64,000 nt of DNA from Anaerococcus nagyae (GTDB lineage Bacteria > Bacillota > Clostridia > Tissierellales > Peptoniphilaceae). The position numbers were made by a program, and so were the translations under genes. Shown here piece after piece: positions 1-8,178 of the stretch. Location of the stretch: assembly GCF_017874535.1 (NCBI RefSeq), contig NZ_JAGGLS010000003.1:1-64000 (forward strand). The letters run 5' to 3'. Every line of letters starts with the position of its first letter. The first letter of the stretch is position 1. Below the pieces are notes generated by a model that did no database searches, was not told where the DNA came from, and saw only the letters and a program-made list of their open reading frames with translations.

Positions 1-90
1 GTACGTAAAGAAAATACGTTTGATAGGTCCAAGGTGTAAGTGCAGTAATGTATTAAGCTAATGGATACTAAACTTTAAATCTTGACTGGA
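1..90 (+). rRNA. rrl: 23S rRNA, 3' end (partial)
   Basis: The first ~65 bases match the universally conserved 3' end of bacterial 23S rRNA: the helix with GATAGGTCC, then the GTGTAAGTGCAGTAATGTATTAAGCTAATGG stretch (split here for reading: GTGTAAGTGCAG, TAATGTATTAAG, CTAATGG). The gene enters from the left edge. The exact mature 3' end cannot be fixed by eye; it should lie near base 90, where CTTGAC would pair with the 5' end of the molecule. A 5S gene and a tRNA cluster follow, as in a normal rRNA operon. Confidence 0.88.
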
Positions 91-255
91 AATATGGTTT
101 GCTATTCAATGGTTCATAAATACCAACCTAAACTTTAAAATTGGCAGGTCGGCTTCAGAACGAAATCAGTCCTATAGCGTGCGGACATCATGTTTTCTAT
201 TTCGCGACATTTGACCTACCAACGAAAACAAGTTTTCAGGTTAGGTCAAGAAATA

Positions 256-367
256 CAGTGGCGATGGCAGTAAGGATACACCTGTTCCCATACCGAACAC
301 AGAAGTTAAGCTTACTAACGCCGATGGTACTCGGAGGGTGACCTCCCGGTAGAGTAGGAAGCTGCTG
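256..367 (+). rRNA. rrf: 5S rRNA
   Basis: This is a 5S rRNA, recognised by the conserved internal CCCATACCGAACACAGAAG box and the late CTCGGAGGGTGACCTCC segment. Helix I pairs CAGTGGC at the 5' end with GCTGCTG at the 3' end, which sets the approximate boundaries (about 112 nt, normal size). The 23S-5S spacer upstream carries an inverted repeat (GACCT near 210, AGGTC near 245) that looks like a processing stem around the 5S precursor. Confidence 0.92.
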
Positions 368-447
368 AACATTTAATATCAGCTAGCCATTTTGGCTAGT
401 GAGATATAAAATGGAAAATATAGTATAGATTTAATTAAGTATGATAT

Positions 448-522
448 GCTTAGGTAGCTCAATGGTGGAGCACCCGGCTGTTAACCGGTAGGTTGTGGGT
501 TCGAGTCCCACCCTGAGCGCCA
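448..522 (+). tRNA. tRNA-Asn (GTT)
   Basis: Full cloverleaf: acceptor GCTTAGG pairs with CCTGAGC, the anticodon loop reads CTGTTAA giving GTT, the T-arm is GTGGG-TTCGAGT-CCCAC, the discriminator is G and CCA is encoded. It is the first tRNA after 5S in a co-transcribed cluster of eleven. Confidence 0.95.
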
Positions 523-527
523 AGTGT

Positions 528-604
<77 letters not shown>

Positions 605-684
605 AATATTAATAAATTTCAACTTATATTGTTTATGAAGTATTCGTAATTTTGAAAAAATCAATAATAATTTTTATTTTATAT

Positions 685-761
685 GGCGAAGTAGCTCAGC
701 TGGCTAGAGCATTCGGTTCATACCCGGAGTGTCAACGGTTCAAGTCCGTTCTTCGCTACCA
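685..761 (+). tRNA. elongator tRNA-Met (CAT)
   Basis: Anticodon CAT in loop TTCATAC. The acceptor GGCGAAG pairs fully with CTTCGCT, so it is not the initiator. The sequence closely follows the Bacillus elongator tRNA-Met layout rather than the lysidine-modified Ile tRNA. CCA is encoded. Confidence 0.88.
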
Positions 762-819
762 TTTTTTAATATCTTTTGCTTCGTTGAGATTATCAACGGA
801 GTGATCCTTATTGATCTTT

Positions 820-894
820 GGCCCCATGGTCAAGCGGTTAAGACATCGCCCTCTCACGGCGGGTTCTCGGGTTCGAATCCCGATGGGGTCACCA
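820..894 (+). tRNA. tRNA-Glu (CTC)
   Basis: Acceptor GGCCCCA pairs with TGGGGTC. The anticodon stem TCGCC/GGCGG closes loop CTCTCAC, giving anticodon CTC (codon GAG). CCA is encoded. A second Glu isoacceptor lies about 200 nt downstream. Confidence 0.93.
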
Positions 895-1098
895 TATAGT
901 TCACTAATTAGTGCGTAAAGAGTTTTTTTGATCCTAACTAAACACAAGTAAGTTGGATTGAAGATAGGTCGAAGAATATCGCAAAGCTCAAGCATAAGCT
1001 ATCCACTACATTTAGGACTGATTTGGCTAACGAAGTCGACTAAGACATCTTAAAGCAAATCTTTAAGGATAATAAGTATATGATACATTATTTAATAA

Positions 1099-1173
1099 GG
1101 CCCTATGGTCAAGCGGTTAAGACACCACCCTTTCACGGTGGTATCCCGAGTTCGAATCTCGGTAGGGTCACCA
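1099..1173 (+). tRNA. tRNA-Glu (TTC)
   Basis: Acceptor GGCCCTA pairs with TAGGGTC; loop CTTTCAC gives anticodon TTC. CCA is encoded. It closely resembles the preceding tRNA-Glu(CTC), which suggests a duplicated and diverged pair. The ~200-nt spacers on each side are longer than elsewhere in the cluster and I see no gene in them. Confidence 0.94.
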
Positions 1174-1306
1174 TAATGACCTATCGCCATTGCAAAAGCA
1201 AATGGATTGAAGGTCAGATGTCGCAGCGTTTCAAAGTTGCTTGTCAACTTTGTCAGCAAGCCGACTAGCTGATTAAAATGTATACTAAGTGCTGAATTTT
1301 AATTAC

Positions 1307-1382
1307 GGAAGTATAGCTCAGTTGGGAGAGCATCTGCCTTACAAGCAGGAGGTCACAGGTTCGAGCCCTGTTACTTCCACCA
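1307..1382 (+). tRNA. tRNA-Val (TAC)
   Basis: Acceptor GGAAGTA pairs with TACTTCC; loop CTTACAA gives anticodon TAC. The discriminator is A and CCA is encoded. The A73 discriminator is useful later: it argues against Val as the effector of the T-box at 38 kb. Confidence 0.95.
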
Positions 1383-1466
1383 AAACTATGATCTACTTAG
1401 CTCTAGAGATATCATTTAGAGTAATGTAGTAAGACATAAGTATTAGAATAAAAACTGATAATTTAT

Positions 1467-1543
1467 GGCCTGGTAGTTCAGCTGGTTAGAATGCCGCCCT
1501 GTCACGGCGGAGGTCGTGGGTTCGAATCCCATCCAGGTCGCCA
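1467..1543 (+). tRNA. tRNA-Asp (GTC)
   Basis: Acceptor GGCCTGG pairs with CCAGGTC; loop CTGTCAC gives anticodon GTC. G73 discriminator and encoded CCA. Confidence 0.95.
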
Positions 1544-1569
1544 TTTGGATTGCAACAGTGATCCAATGC

Positions 1570-1645
1570 GCTGATGTAGCTCAATTGGCAGAGCAATTGA
1601 TTTGTAATCAATAGGTTGTAGGTTCAAGTCCTATCATCAGCTCCA
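1570..1645 (+). tRNA. tRNA-Thr (TGT)
   Basis: Acceptor GCTGATG pairs with CATCAGC; the anticodon stem ATTGA/TCAAT closes loop TTTGTAA, anticodon TGT. The discriminator is T and CCA is encoded. Confidence 0.95.
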
Positions 1646-1666
1646 AATCGAATAACTCTTATTTAT

Positions 1667-1741
1667 GCGGATGTGGCTCAGTGGTAGAGCATCGCCTTGC
1701 CAAGGCGAGGGTCGCGAGTTCGAATCTCGTCATCCGCTCCA
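1667..1741 (+). tRNA. tRNA-Gly (GCC)
   Basis: Acceptor GCGGATG pairs with CATCCGC; stem TCGCC/GGCGA closes loop TTGCCAA, anticodon GCC. Discriminator T, CCA encoded. Confidence 0.95.
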
Positions 1742-1796
1742 CAAATTCACCAGATGTCCCGAACAATAGATGTTTGGTCATGGTGTTTTTTTATAT

Positions 1797-1870
1797 GCGG
1801 GTGTAGCTCAGTGGTAGAGCCCCAGCCTTCCAAGCTGGTTGCGAGGGTTCGATTCCCTTCACCCGCTCCA
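1797..1870 (+). tRNA. tRNA-Gly (TCC)
   Basis: Acceptor GCGGGTG pairs with CACCCGC; stem CCAGC/GCTGG closes loop CTTCCAA, anticodon TCC. Discriminator T, CCA encoded. It is the second Gly isoacceptor in tandem. Confidence 0.95.
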
Positions 1871-2029
1871 AGTTACTTATAGTGTTTCAAATATTATACA
1901 TTTGAAATCTTTAAGAAGAACTAAGAGATTTTCGAAGAACTAGCTAAAGAAATATAGGCTTTAGTATTTTTTGTGAATTATATTATTGTTAAATCTTTTA
2001 TAATATAAAAATTATATATTTGTATATTT

Positions 2030-2106
2030 GCGTCATTAGCTCAGCTGGATAGAGCGTCTGGCTACGGACCAGAAGGCCTGGGGTTCGAATCCTCAATGAC
2101 GCGCCA
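2030..2106 (+). tRNA. tRNA-Arg (ACG)
   Basis: Acceptor GCGTCAT pairs with ATGACGC; stem TCTGG/CCAGA closes loop CTACGGA, anticodon ACG. G73, CCA encoded. The A34 of this tRNA is the substrate of the TadA deaminase encoded at 28031. It ends the cluster, with a terminator 4 nt downstream. Confidence 0.95.
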
Positions 2107-2110
2107 AATT

Positions 2111-2136
2111 AGAGTACTTTTAAAGTACTCTTTTTT
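2111..2136 (+). terminator. intrinsic terminator of the rRNA/tRNA operon
   Basis: AGAGTAC and GTACTCT form a hairpin around a short TTTTAAA loop, followed directly by TTTTTT. It lies right after tRNA-Arg and before queD. Confidence 0.85.
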
Positions 2137-2166
2137 ACTATTAATATTTTATTTTAGGAGTGTAAT

Positions 2167-2499
2167 ATGTATTATATAAAAAAGAATATAGAAATTAGTG
2201 CAAGCCATCAGTTACATTTGCCTTATGAAAGCAAGTGTAATGGACTTCATGGTCATAATTATGATATAAACATTTATTGTAAAAGTAAAGAACTTGATGA
2301 AAATGGAATGGTCTTAGATTTTACTCATATTAAGAAAAAGGTAATGGATAAACTAGATCATAAAAACCTCAATGAAGTATTAGATGTAGCTACAACTGCC
2401 GAAAATATTGCTCGTTGGATTTGTGAACAGCTTGGTCCTAAATGCTACAAAGTTAAAGTAGCTGAGTCAAAAGGTAATTTGGCAATTTATGAAAGATAA
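2167..2499 (+). CDS. queD: 6-carboxy-5,6,7,8-tetrahydropterin synthase QueD
   Basis: QueD converts dihydroneopterin triphosphate to 6-carboxytetrahydropterin, the second step towards 7-deazaguanine (preQ0/queuosine). At 110 aa it is a short member of the family. The zinc-binding histidines are visible (H14 in SASHQLH, H28 and H30 in GLHGHNY), as are the catalytic Cys24 four residues before HGH and the conserved LDHKNLN and TTAEN segments. The start ATG follows an AGGAG ribosome site. It overlaps queE by 11 nt, so the two are translated together. queC and queF are not in this window. Confidence 0.92.
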   Translation: MYYIKKNIEISASHQLHLPYESKCNGLHGHNYDINIYCKSKELDENGMVLDFTHIKKKVMDKLDHKNLNEVLDVATTAENIARWICEQLGPKCYKVKVAESKGNLAIYER

Positions 2500-3145
2500 A
2501 AAACTAGATATAAATGAAATTTTTTATAGTATAGATGGTGAAGGCATTACTGCTGGTCAGCTTGCTATATTTATTAGATTAAATGCTTGTAATCTAAGAT
2601 GTAGTTACTGTGATACTTCTTATGCCCTGGAAGTTAAAAATAATTATATGGATTTTGATCATATATTTGGTATTATAAATCAATATCCATCTAAACATAT
2701 AACAATAACTGGTGGAGAACCCTTATATCAACAAGGAATTATTGATTTTATTGAGCAATTATCTAAAAGAGGTTATAGGGTTAATATAGAAACTAATGGT
2801 AGTATAAGTGTAAAAGAGCTTATTAATATTGATAAAACAATTATAACCTTAGATATTAAAACACCCTATTCAAATATGGACCAAGAAAATTTATATGAAA
2901 ATTTAAATTATCTAAGAGGTAATGATGTATGTAAATTTGTTGTTGGAAGTATCGAAGATTTAGAATTTACTTATAAAATTATTGATAAATATAAACCAAA
3001 GAGTCAAATATTCTTATCACCAGTCTATAATTCAATTGATACAGCTGATATTGTAGAGTTTATGAAAATAAAGGGTTACGATAATGTAAAATTACAGCTT
3101 CAGATTCATAAATATATTTGGGATCCGGATAAAAGAGGAGTGTGA
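2489..3145 (+). CDS. queE: 7-carboxy-7-deazaguanine synthase QueE (radical SAM)
   Basis: QueE rearranges 6-carboxytetrahydropterin to 7-carboxy-7-deazaguanine with a [4Fe-4S] cluster and SAM. The cluster motif is CNLRCSYC (C-x3-C-x2-C, near residue 35), preceded by the family signature FYSIDGEG and followed by the ITGGEPL motif of radical SAM enzymes. Length 218 aa is normal. It starts inside the last codons of queD, implying translational coupling. The product could feed tRNA queuosine or, less likely, DNA 7-deazaguanine modification; nothing nearby supports the latter. Confidence 0.92.
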   Translation: MKDKKLDINEIFYSIDGEGITAGQLAIFIRLNACNLRCSYCDTSYALEVKNNYMDFDHIFGIINQYPSKHITITGGEPLYQQGIIDFIEQLSKRGYRVNIETNGSISVKELINIDKTIITLDIKTPYSNMDQENLYENLNYLRGNDVCKFVVGSIEDLEFTYKIIDKYKPKSQIFLSPVYNSIDTADIVEFMKIKGYDNVKLQLQIHKYIWDPDKRGV

Positions 3146-3233
3146 TTTTTAACTACATCCAATATTCTAGTAATTCAAATATACTAGAATATGCGTTATG
3201 ATAATAAATATAGTTATAATAATGGATATATAT

Positions 3234-3271
3234 AAGTAGGTAATGCTTGAGTTAGCATGCCTACTTTTTTA
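3234..3271 (+). terminator. terminator after queDE
   Basis: AAGTAGG...ATGC pairs with GCAT...CCTACTT around a short loop, followed by a T run. It closes the queDE transcript and separates it from the cas remnant. Confidence 0.8.
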
Positions 3272-3358
3272 TTGATTTTTAAAAAAATGCTAATGTACTT
3301 ATATTTAAAAATATATTAAAGTAATAATTAAATATCTTTTATATTACTAGGAGGATTT

Positions 3359-5899
3359 ATGATTATAGCTCACAAAGATGAAAACGGTAGAGAACAATCA
3401 CTATTTAATCATTTAATAAATGTAGGTAATGGAAGTTTTAATTTAGGTAAGCAACTAGATATTGAGTATATATCCTTGTTAGTTGGTCTTTTACATGATC
3501 TTGGTAAGGCAGACCCCTTGTTTCAAGATAAAATAATGAATAATAAAAATATCAGTGTAAACCACTCTTCAGCTGGTGCAAAATATTTATATCAAATTTA
3601 TTGTAAAGTAGGCGAGAAAAATGAGGACTTTAAAAGCCCTATATGTCAGTCTTATGCAGAAATTCTAATGTATGCTATAGAGGCCCACCATGGAGTTTTT
3701 GATATTGGTACTTATAATAAACAAGTTATCAATAGTATATACCAAAGAATTGAAAATTATACTCTAAATAGAAAATATAGTTATAACTTAGTAAGGAATT
3801 ATGCAAATAGTATTATAGACGAATATTGTAATAAAAAGTATAAGCTTTCTATTGAGGAAACCTTTACAAAAGGATTTGAAGAATATAAGAATATTATAGA
3901 AAAGCTAGAATTAGAAAAATCAGATAATCCAGATATAGACTTTAATTATTATAACCACTGTATAATTAGACTTATCCTATCTATACTAAAAAATGAAGAT
4001 ATCTATGATACTATAAATTCTTATGAAAAAATTATAGATAAAAAAACTAATGATGAAAGTCAAGAAATTATAGAATATTTTTACCATCAAATAGAAGCTG
4101 AGTATGGATCTTACCCTCCACCAACTAACGATATTAATAAGGTAAGGGCAAGCATAGTAGATGATATTCGCACCAGATGTGATACAGATAGTAATGGAAT
4201 TTATAAACTAGATTTACCTACAGGGGCGGGCAAAACCAAAATATCATTGCTATACTCACTCCATCAAATGAAAAACAATCATAAAAATAAGATGATTTAT
4301 ATAGCTCCCTTCTTATCAATTCTTGAACAAAATGCGTCTGAATATAGAAAAACTTTAGCAAATGATAAGTATATATTAGAGCATCACTCAAATGTAGGTG
4401 ATAATACTCCTTTTGATAATGAAGATAATGATGATGATAATAAAGCTGCTATGAAAGAGTATATAAAAGAATCCTGGGATCAAATAGTAATCCTATCTAC
4501 TATGGTACAATTCTCCAATACCTTATTTAAATCAAGATCATCAAATCTTAGAAGATTTTATAATTTAAGTAATAGTGTGATCATCTTAGATGAAGTCCAA
4601 TCCTTACCAGATGAGATGACCCATATCTTTAACCTAATGATCAATTTTATAAGTAAGGTGATGAAGTCTGTAATTATCCTATGTTCAGCTACCCAACCTA
4701 GCTTAGACCATGATTCCATTAGCCATAAGATTATATATGGTGGCTCTAATAACGAAGATTATAACCTGGTACAACTAGATGATAGGCAAAAACAAATCTT
4801 TGACCGAGTAGAGGTAAGTTTATTAAATGATGGCAAAGAATCCAAGCTAGCTGACATATATAACTCTGTATTAAATGATAACCAAAAATCAACCCTTATA
4901 ATTTTAAATACTAAAAAATCTGTAATGAACTTGTATGAAATGTTTGAAGAAGCTATGGATGATAAAAGCAAATTATATTATTTAACTACCAATATGTGCC
5001 CAAAACATAGGCTTGATATCATAAATGAGATAAAAGATAAGTTAGATAATGACATAGATGTTGTAGTTATTAGCACTTCCTTAATAGAAGCAGGGGTGAA
5101 TTTAGATTTTAGAAGATTATATAGGTCATATGCAGGCTTTGACTCTATTATCCAGGCCATGGGCAGGTGTAATAGAGAAGGAAAATATGATAAGTGCGAG
5201 GCCTACTTAGTAAATCTAGATAAGGATGATGAAAAGTTAGGTAATCTAAAATCTATTGAAAATAAAAAGAATATAACAAAAAAAGTTTTATACAACTATG
5301 ATGGAAACTTTGATATAGAAGATTTAAATAAAAAATATTATGCTAAGCTATTTTCTAACCTAGATGACCTAGATAAAAAGGTGGTAGATAATAAAACACT
5401 ACTGGATTTACTTTCTTTAAATAAAGAAATTAGACAAAGTGGGGATATTGAAGGAATAAATGCCCAAGCTTTAAAAGAAGCCTCTGATAAGTTTAGCCTT
5501 ATAGAGGATAATAGTGATTCTGTAATTGTTTACTATGATGAAAGTTACGCTTTGATAGAAGAACTGTTAGCAGCAATAGAAGAATTTAGAGGTTATGATG
5601 GTAACAAAGAAAAAATTAATGAAATCAAAATCTTATTAAACAAACTCCAACCATACACTATAAGTATATATAATTCCAAAGATTTTGAAAAAAAGGAAAC
5701 AGGAGCAGTATTATTAAATGATAAGGGCAGGGCAAAGGTGCTAGAAAATTGGCAAAAAAGAAAACAAGATGAGATAATGCATCCATTTATTAATGAAAAG
5801 ATAAAGATAGGACTATTACCACATGTGCAAGCTATGCTTCTAAATAGGTACATCCGAGGAGATTTAGAAGCATATCCACCATTTCTGATGAAAGGCTAA
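3359..5899 (+). CDS. cas3: Cas3 helicase-nuclease fused in frame to a Cas1 C-terminus (type I-C remnant)
   Basis: Residues 1 to about 770 are a type I-C Cas3. An HD nuclease domain carries H18 and the H46-D47 pair in LLHDLGK, a Walker A loop LPTGAGKT lies at 286-293, a DEVQ box at 411-414, and a C-terminal helicase half follows with the GRCNREG motif. From about residue 770 the protein becomes the C-terminus of Cas1: the segments [37 protein letters not shown] and [13 protein letters not shown] correspond to the end of type I-C Cas1, not Cas3. The apparent junction is near nt 5660-5690. A typical locus reads cas3-cas5-cas8c-cas7-cas4-cas1-cas2, so an internal deletion removed cas5 to most of cas1 and left one open frame of 846 aa. 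Without Cascade genes it cannot work as Cas3 normally does. SD is AGGAGG. Confidence 0.9.
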   Translation: MIIAHKDENGREQSLFNHLINVGNGSFNLGKQLDIEYISLLVGLLHDLGKADPLFQDKIMNNKNISVNHSSAGAKYLYQIYCKVGEKNEDFKSPICQSYAEILMYAIEAHHGVFDIGTYNKQVINSIYQRIENYTLNRKYSYNLVRNYANSIIDEYCNKKYKLSIEETFTKGFEEYKNIIEKLELEKSDNPDIDFNYYNHCIIRLILSILKNEDIYDTINSYEKIIDKKTNDESQEIIEYFYHQIEAEYGSYPPPTNDINKVRASIVDDIRTRCDTDSNGIYKLDLPTGAGKTKISLLYSLHQMKNNHKNKMIYIAPFLSILEQNASEYRKTLANDKYILEHHSNVGDNTPFDNEDNDDDNKAAMKEYIKESWDQIVILSTMVQFSNTLFKSRSSNLRRFYNLSNSVIILDEVQSLPDEMTHIFNLMINFISKVMKSVIILCSATQPSLDHDSISHKIIYGGSNNEDYNLVQLDDRQKQIFDRVEVSLLNDGKESKLADIYNSVLNDNQKSTLIILNTKKSVMNLYEMFEEAMDDKSKLYYLTTNMCPKHRLDIINEIKDKLDNDIDVVVISTSLIEAGVNLDFRRLYRSYAGFDSIIQAMGRCNREGKYDKCEAYLVNLDKDDEKLGNLKSIENKKNITKKVLYNYDGNFDIEDLNKKYYAKLFSNLDDLDKKVVDNKTLLDLLSLNKEIRQSGDIEGINAQALKEASDKFSLIEDNSDSVIVYYDESYALIEELLAAIEEFRGYDGNKEKINEIKILLNKLQPYTISIYNSKDFEKKETGAVLLNDKGRAKVLENWQKRKQDEIMHPFINEKIKIGLLPHVQAMLLNRYIRGDLEAYPPFLMKG

Positions 5900-5904
5900 T
5901 TATT

Positions 5905-6202
5905 ATGATGGTATTGATCACTTATGATGTAAATACAAAGTCAGAATCAGGTACTAAAAGACTAAGGAAAATAGCAAAACAGTGCGTCAATTATGGCCAA
6001 AGAGTTCAAAATTCTGTATTTGAATGTTCACTTACACCTGCTCAATTAATTAATTAATTTAAAAAAGAAACTATTAGATATAATAGATGAAGAAAATGAT
6101 AGTATTAGATTTTATAATTTAGGAAAAAACTGGCAAAATAGGGTAGAAACTATTGGAAAAGATAATAGCTATGATCCAGATAAAGATTTATTATTAGTAT
6201 AG
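5905..6202 (+). pseudogene. cas2: cas2 (type I-C), frameshifted
   Basis: The first 50 codons read as type I-C Cas2 ([16 protein letters not shown], then [17 protein letters not shown]) and then hit TAA at 6055-6057. The rest of Cas2 continues in the +1 frame from 6059 (LKKKLLDIIDEEND, then YNLGKNW and YDPDKDLLLV) to TAG at 6200-6202. The break lies in a tandem TTAA repeat (three units at 6046-6057). Removing one 4-bp unit restores a full-length reading frame ([12 protein letters not shown]). It starts 5 nt after the Cas3-Cas1 stop. The mutation is one repeat unit, so it could be recent or slip back. Confidence 0.9.
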
Positions 6203-6327
6203 ACAATCGTAATTACCCATAAAATACTAGTAGACTCGCGCTGTATATGAGTATAATATTAACAATATTTAGTAATTTCCGCATTTTTTTTTACTAAAAT
6301 AATAATTAAAAATCCCTAAAAAATGCG
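6203..6327 (+). promoter_or_regulatory. CRISPR leader
   Basis: This AT-rich stretch lies between cas2 and the first repeat, where a type I-C leader belongs. It contains an inverted repeat: CCGCATTTTTT near 6278 and AAAAAATGCGG ending at 6328, the second arm abutting the first repeat. A promoter-like TATAAT variant (GTATAATA) lies near 6249. The leader function is inferred from position. Confidence 0.6.
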
Positions 6328-6428
6328 GTCACCTCCTATACGGAGGTGTGGATTGAAATTAAAAACATTGGAATTAATCCTAAAACACTTTATCAGGTTA
6401 CCTCCTATACGGAGGTGTAAATTGAGAT
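6328..6428 (+). CRISPR. two-repeat type I-C CRISPR remnant
   Basis: Repeat 1 (6328-6359, 32 nt) has the type I-C form: an internal palindrome CACCTCC-TATAC-GGAGGTG and the 3' tail GGATTGAAAT. Repeat 2 (6397-6428) keeps the palindrome but differs at four positions (GTT for GTC, AAATTGAGAT for GGATTGAAAT), as trailer-end repeats often do. They enclose one 37-nt spacer (6360-6396). No further repeat follows before htrA. The array matches the decayed cas genes beside it, and new spacers are unlikely because cas1 and cas2 are broken. Confidence 0.9.
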
Positions 6429-6602
6429 CAGATGTATTAAAAATAGCATCACCTAATTAAGTTATGATTTATAAGTTTAATAATAAACTTATTTTTAAAA
6501 CAATTGATTGTTCATTCTGAAACTTTATACTAAATTAATCCAAATAAGAGTATCATATATTTATAAATAAATATTAATTTATATTGATGGAAAGGAATTG
6601 AT

Positions 6603-7883
6603 ATGTCTGATAATAAAGTTAAGAAAAATAATGGTATGCCTTCTTTCTTATCTGCTTTGATTGGAGCGATAGTTGGTGGTTTACTGGTTTACTTTTTGGC
6701 TGGCGGATTTTCTGCTAAGAATAACGATAAAAATGAAGCTGTAAGCCCTAGTCCACAAACTCAGAATGAAGATAAAGCTAGAGAAAAAAAGAAAAAAGAA
6801 GAAGTGGATAAGAGTTTGGGTAAATTAAATTCTAATGATAATGATACTTCTATGGAATCTTTGGTTGTAAAAAAATCAATTGATAGTGTAGTAGGAGTTA
6901 CTACAATGTCTGAGGTTGTTCAACAAACTATATGGGGTCCACAATCTGGCTATGTTGAAGGTATAGGTTCTGGTTCTATTGTAAGTAGTGATGGTTATAT
7001 TTTAACTAATTCTCACGTTGTAAGTGATGGAGATGCTAGTGAAATAAGTGTTTTATTTAACGATGGAACTACTACTCCTGCAAAGCTTGTATGGAATGAC
7101 TCAACTTTAGATCTTGCTATTATAAAGGTAGAAAAAGATAATCTTCCTGTAATGGAACTTGCTGATAGTGATGAGGTTGGAGTTGGAGATAGGGTGGTAG
7201 CTATAGGTAACCCTCTAGGATTTGAGCTTCAATCTACTGTAACAAGTGGTATTATCTCAGGTCTTAATAGAACTGTAAGTTTTCAAACAGGAGCACAAAT
7301 GGATGGGTTAATGCAAACTGATGCTGCAATTAACTCTGGTAACTCTGGTGGAGCATTACTAAATACACTAGGAGAGCAAATAGGTATTAACTCTGCTAAG
7401 GCTGGTAATAGTGATGGTATAGGATTTGCAATTCCTATAAATATTGTAAAGCCGGTAATTGAACAAATTAAAAAAACTGGTGAGTATAAGTCAGTGTACT
7501 TAGGAATTAATGGCCAATCGGTAAGTTATTTAGCTCAATTTCCTCAAGCTAAACTAGGTAATTTAGCTGATAAAGAAGGTGTTTATGTATTCTCTGATTT
7601 TGATAATAATGGAGTATTTAAACAAGGAGATATAATAACAGCTGTTGATGGAAATAAGGTAACGGATATGGCTAGTCTTAGAAAAATGTTATTAGGATAC
7701 CAAGTTGGGGAAACTGCCCAAATAACCATAATAAGAGATGGAAAAGAAAAGAATATTGACTTTGAATTTAAAATAGATTCATCTAATGTAGATGAATATA
7801 AAAAGGCAAGTCCTGATAATAAAGTTGAGAATAATAAGGATAGTGATAAAGGTAAGTTAAGTCCATTCTTTAACCTACCATAA
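6603..7883 (+). CDS. htrA: HtrA/DegP-type membrane-anchored serine protease
   Basis: A surface quality-control protease of the HtrA family (426 aa). Residues 13-36 form one membrane anchor, followed by a charged linker with an EKKKKEE run. The trypsin-like domain shows the triad H138 (TNSHVV), D170 (LDLAI) and S248 (GNSGGAL). A single PDZ domain follows at about 300-395 (GVYVFSDFDNNG, VDGNKVTDMASL). The tail is Asn/Lys rich. The SD GGAAAGG precedes ATG. It is monocistronic, with a terminator after it and about 170 nt of non-coding DNA between the CRISPR repeat and its start. Confidence 0.92.
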   Translation: MSDNKVKKNNGMPSFLSALIGAIVGGLLVYFLAGGFSAKNNDKNEAVSPSPQTQNEDKAREKKKKEEVDKSLGKLNSNDNDTSMESLVVKKSIDSVVGVTTMSEVVQQTIWGPQSGYVEGIGSGSIVSSDGYILTNSHVVSDGDASEISVLFNDGTTTPAKLVWNDSTLDLAIIKVEKDNLPVMELADSDEVGVGDRVVAIGNPLGFELQSTVTSGIISGLNRTVSFQTGAQMDGLMQTDAAINSGNSGGALLNTLGEQIGINSAKAGNSDGIGFAIPINIVKPVIEQIKKTGEYKSVYLGINGQSVSYLAQFPQAKLGNLADKEGVYVFSDFDNNGVFKQGDIITAVDGNKVTDMASLRKMLLGYQVGETAQITIIRDGKEKNIDFEFKIDSSNVDEYKKASPDNKVENNKDSDKGKLSPFFNLP

Positions 7884-7891
7884 TATAAACT

Positions 7892-7919
7892 AGAGCTTAC
7901 AAAATTGTAGGCTCTTTTT
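7892..7919 (+). terminator. terminator of htrA
   Basis: AGAGCTTAC pairs with GTAGGCTCT (one G-T pair) and is followed by TTTTT. Confidence 0.82.
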
Positions 7920-7973
7920 ATGTGAAAAAGTGTTATTAAATAATTCTAATGATTGATAAATAAGGGAAAATAA

Positions 7974-8043
7974 ATGTCAAGGAAAAATCTTGACATGATT
8001 ATAAAACCATTGTATAATGTATCGGTCAAGTAATTTTCTTGAC
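7974..8043 (+). promoter_or_regulatory. ylxM-ffh promoter with paired palindromes (candidate operators)
   Basis: The promoter matches the housekeeping sigma consensus exactly: TTGACA (7990-7995), 17 bp, TATAAT (8013-8018). A perfect palindrome ATGTCAAG-N7-CTTGACAT (7974-7996) covers the -35 box. A second site with the same core, GTCAAG-N7-CTTGAC (8025-8043), sits at the expected transcription start. The centres are about 49 bp apart. Matched half-sites and spacing around a consensus promoter suggest a dimeric repressor. The downstream copy could instead act as a 5' hairpin in the RNA, because flanking ATC/GAT also pair. Confidence 0.75.
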
Positions 8044-8178
8044 GATAGACCTGTCTATTAATGGAACTTTTGTAAGAAACATTACTATAAAATCGGGCAG
8101 GTAAGTAACCCTTATGAAAATATATTTAAGGGACAATTAAATCAATCCAGAAAAAAAGTGATCCCAATTGGTGATAAT
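8044..8178 (+). promoter_or_regulatory. untranslated leader of the ylxM-ffh operon, probably structured
   Basis: About 150 nt of transcribed leader precede ylxM. ACCTGTC (from about 8050) can pair with GGCAGGT (about 8096-8102), enclosing some 45 nt. A second stem pairs CCCTTA (about 8109) with TAAGGG (about 8130). I recognise no known riboswitch or SRP RNA motif in it. Confidence 0.4.

Noticed and set aside
2107-2166. preQ1 riboswitch before queD
   Set aside because: The gap holds the tRNA terminator and a ribosome site only; no preQ1 aptamer sequence is visible.
2489-3145. Link of queDE to DNA 7-deazaguanine modification (Dpd-like defence)
   Set aside because: No dpd genes or nuclease partners are nearby; the pair is ordinary queuosine-pathway content.
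3359-6428. Functional or novel CRISPR-Cas system
   Set aside because: There are no Cascade genes, cas1 is reduced to its last ~75 codons, cas2 is frameshifted and the array has a single spacer.
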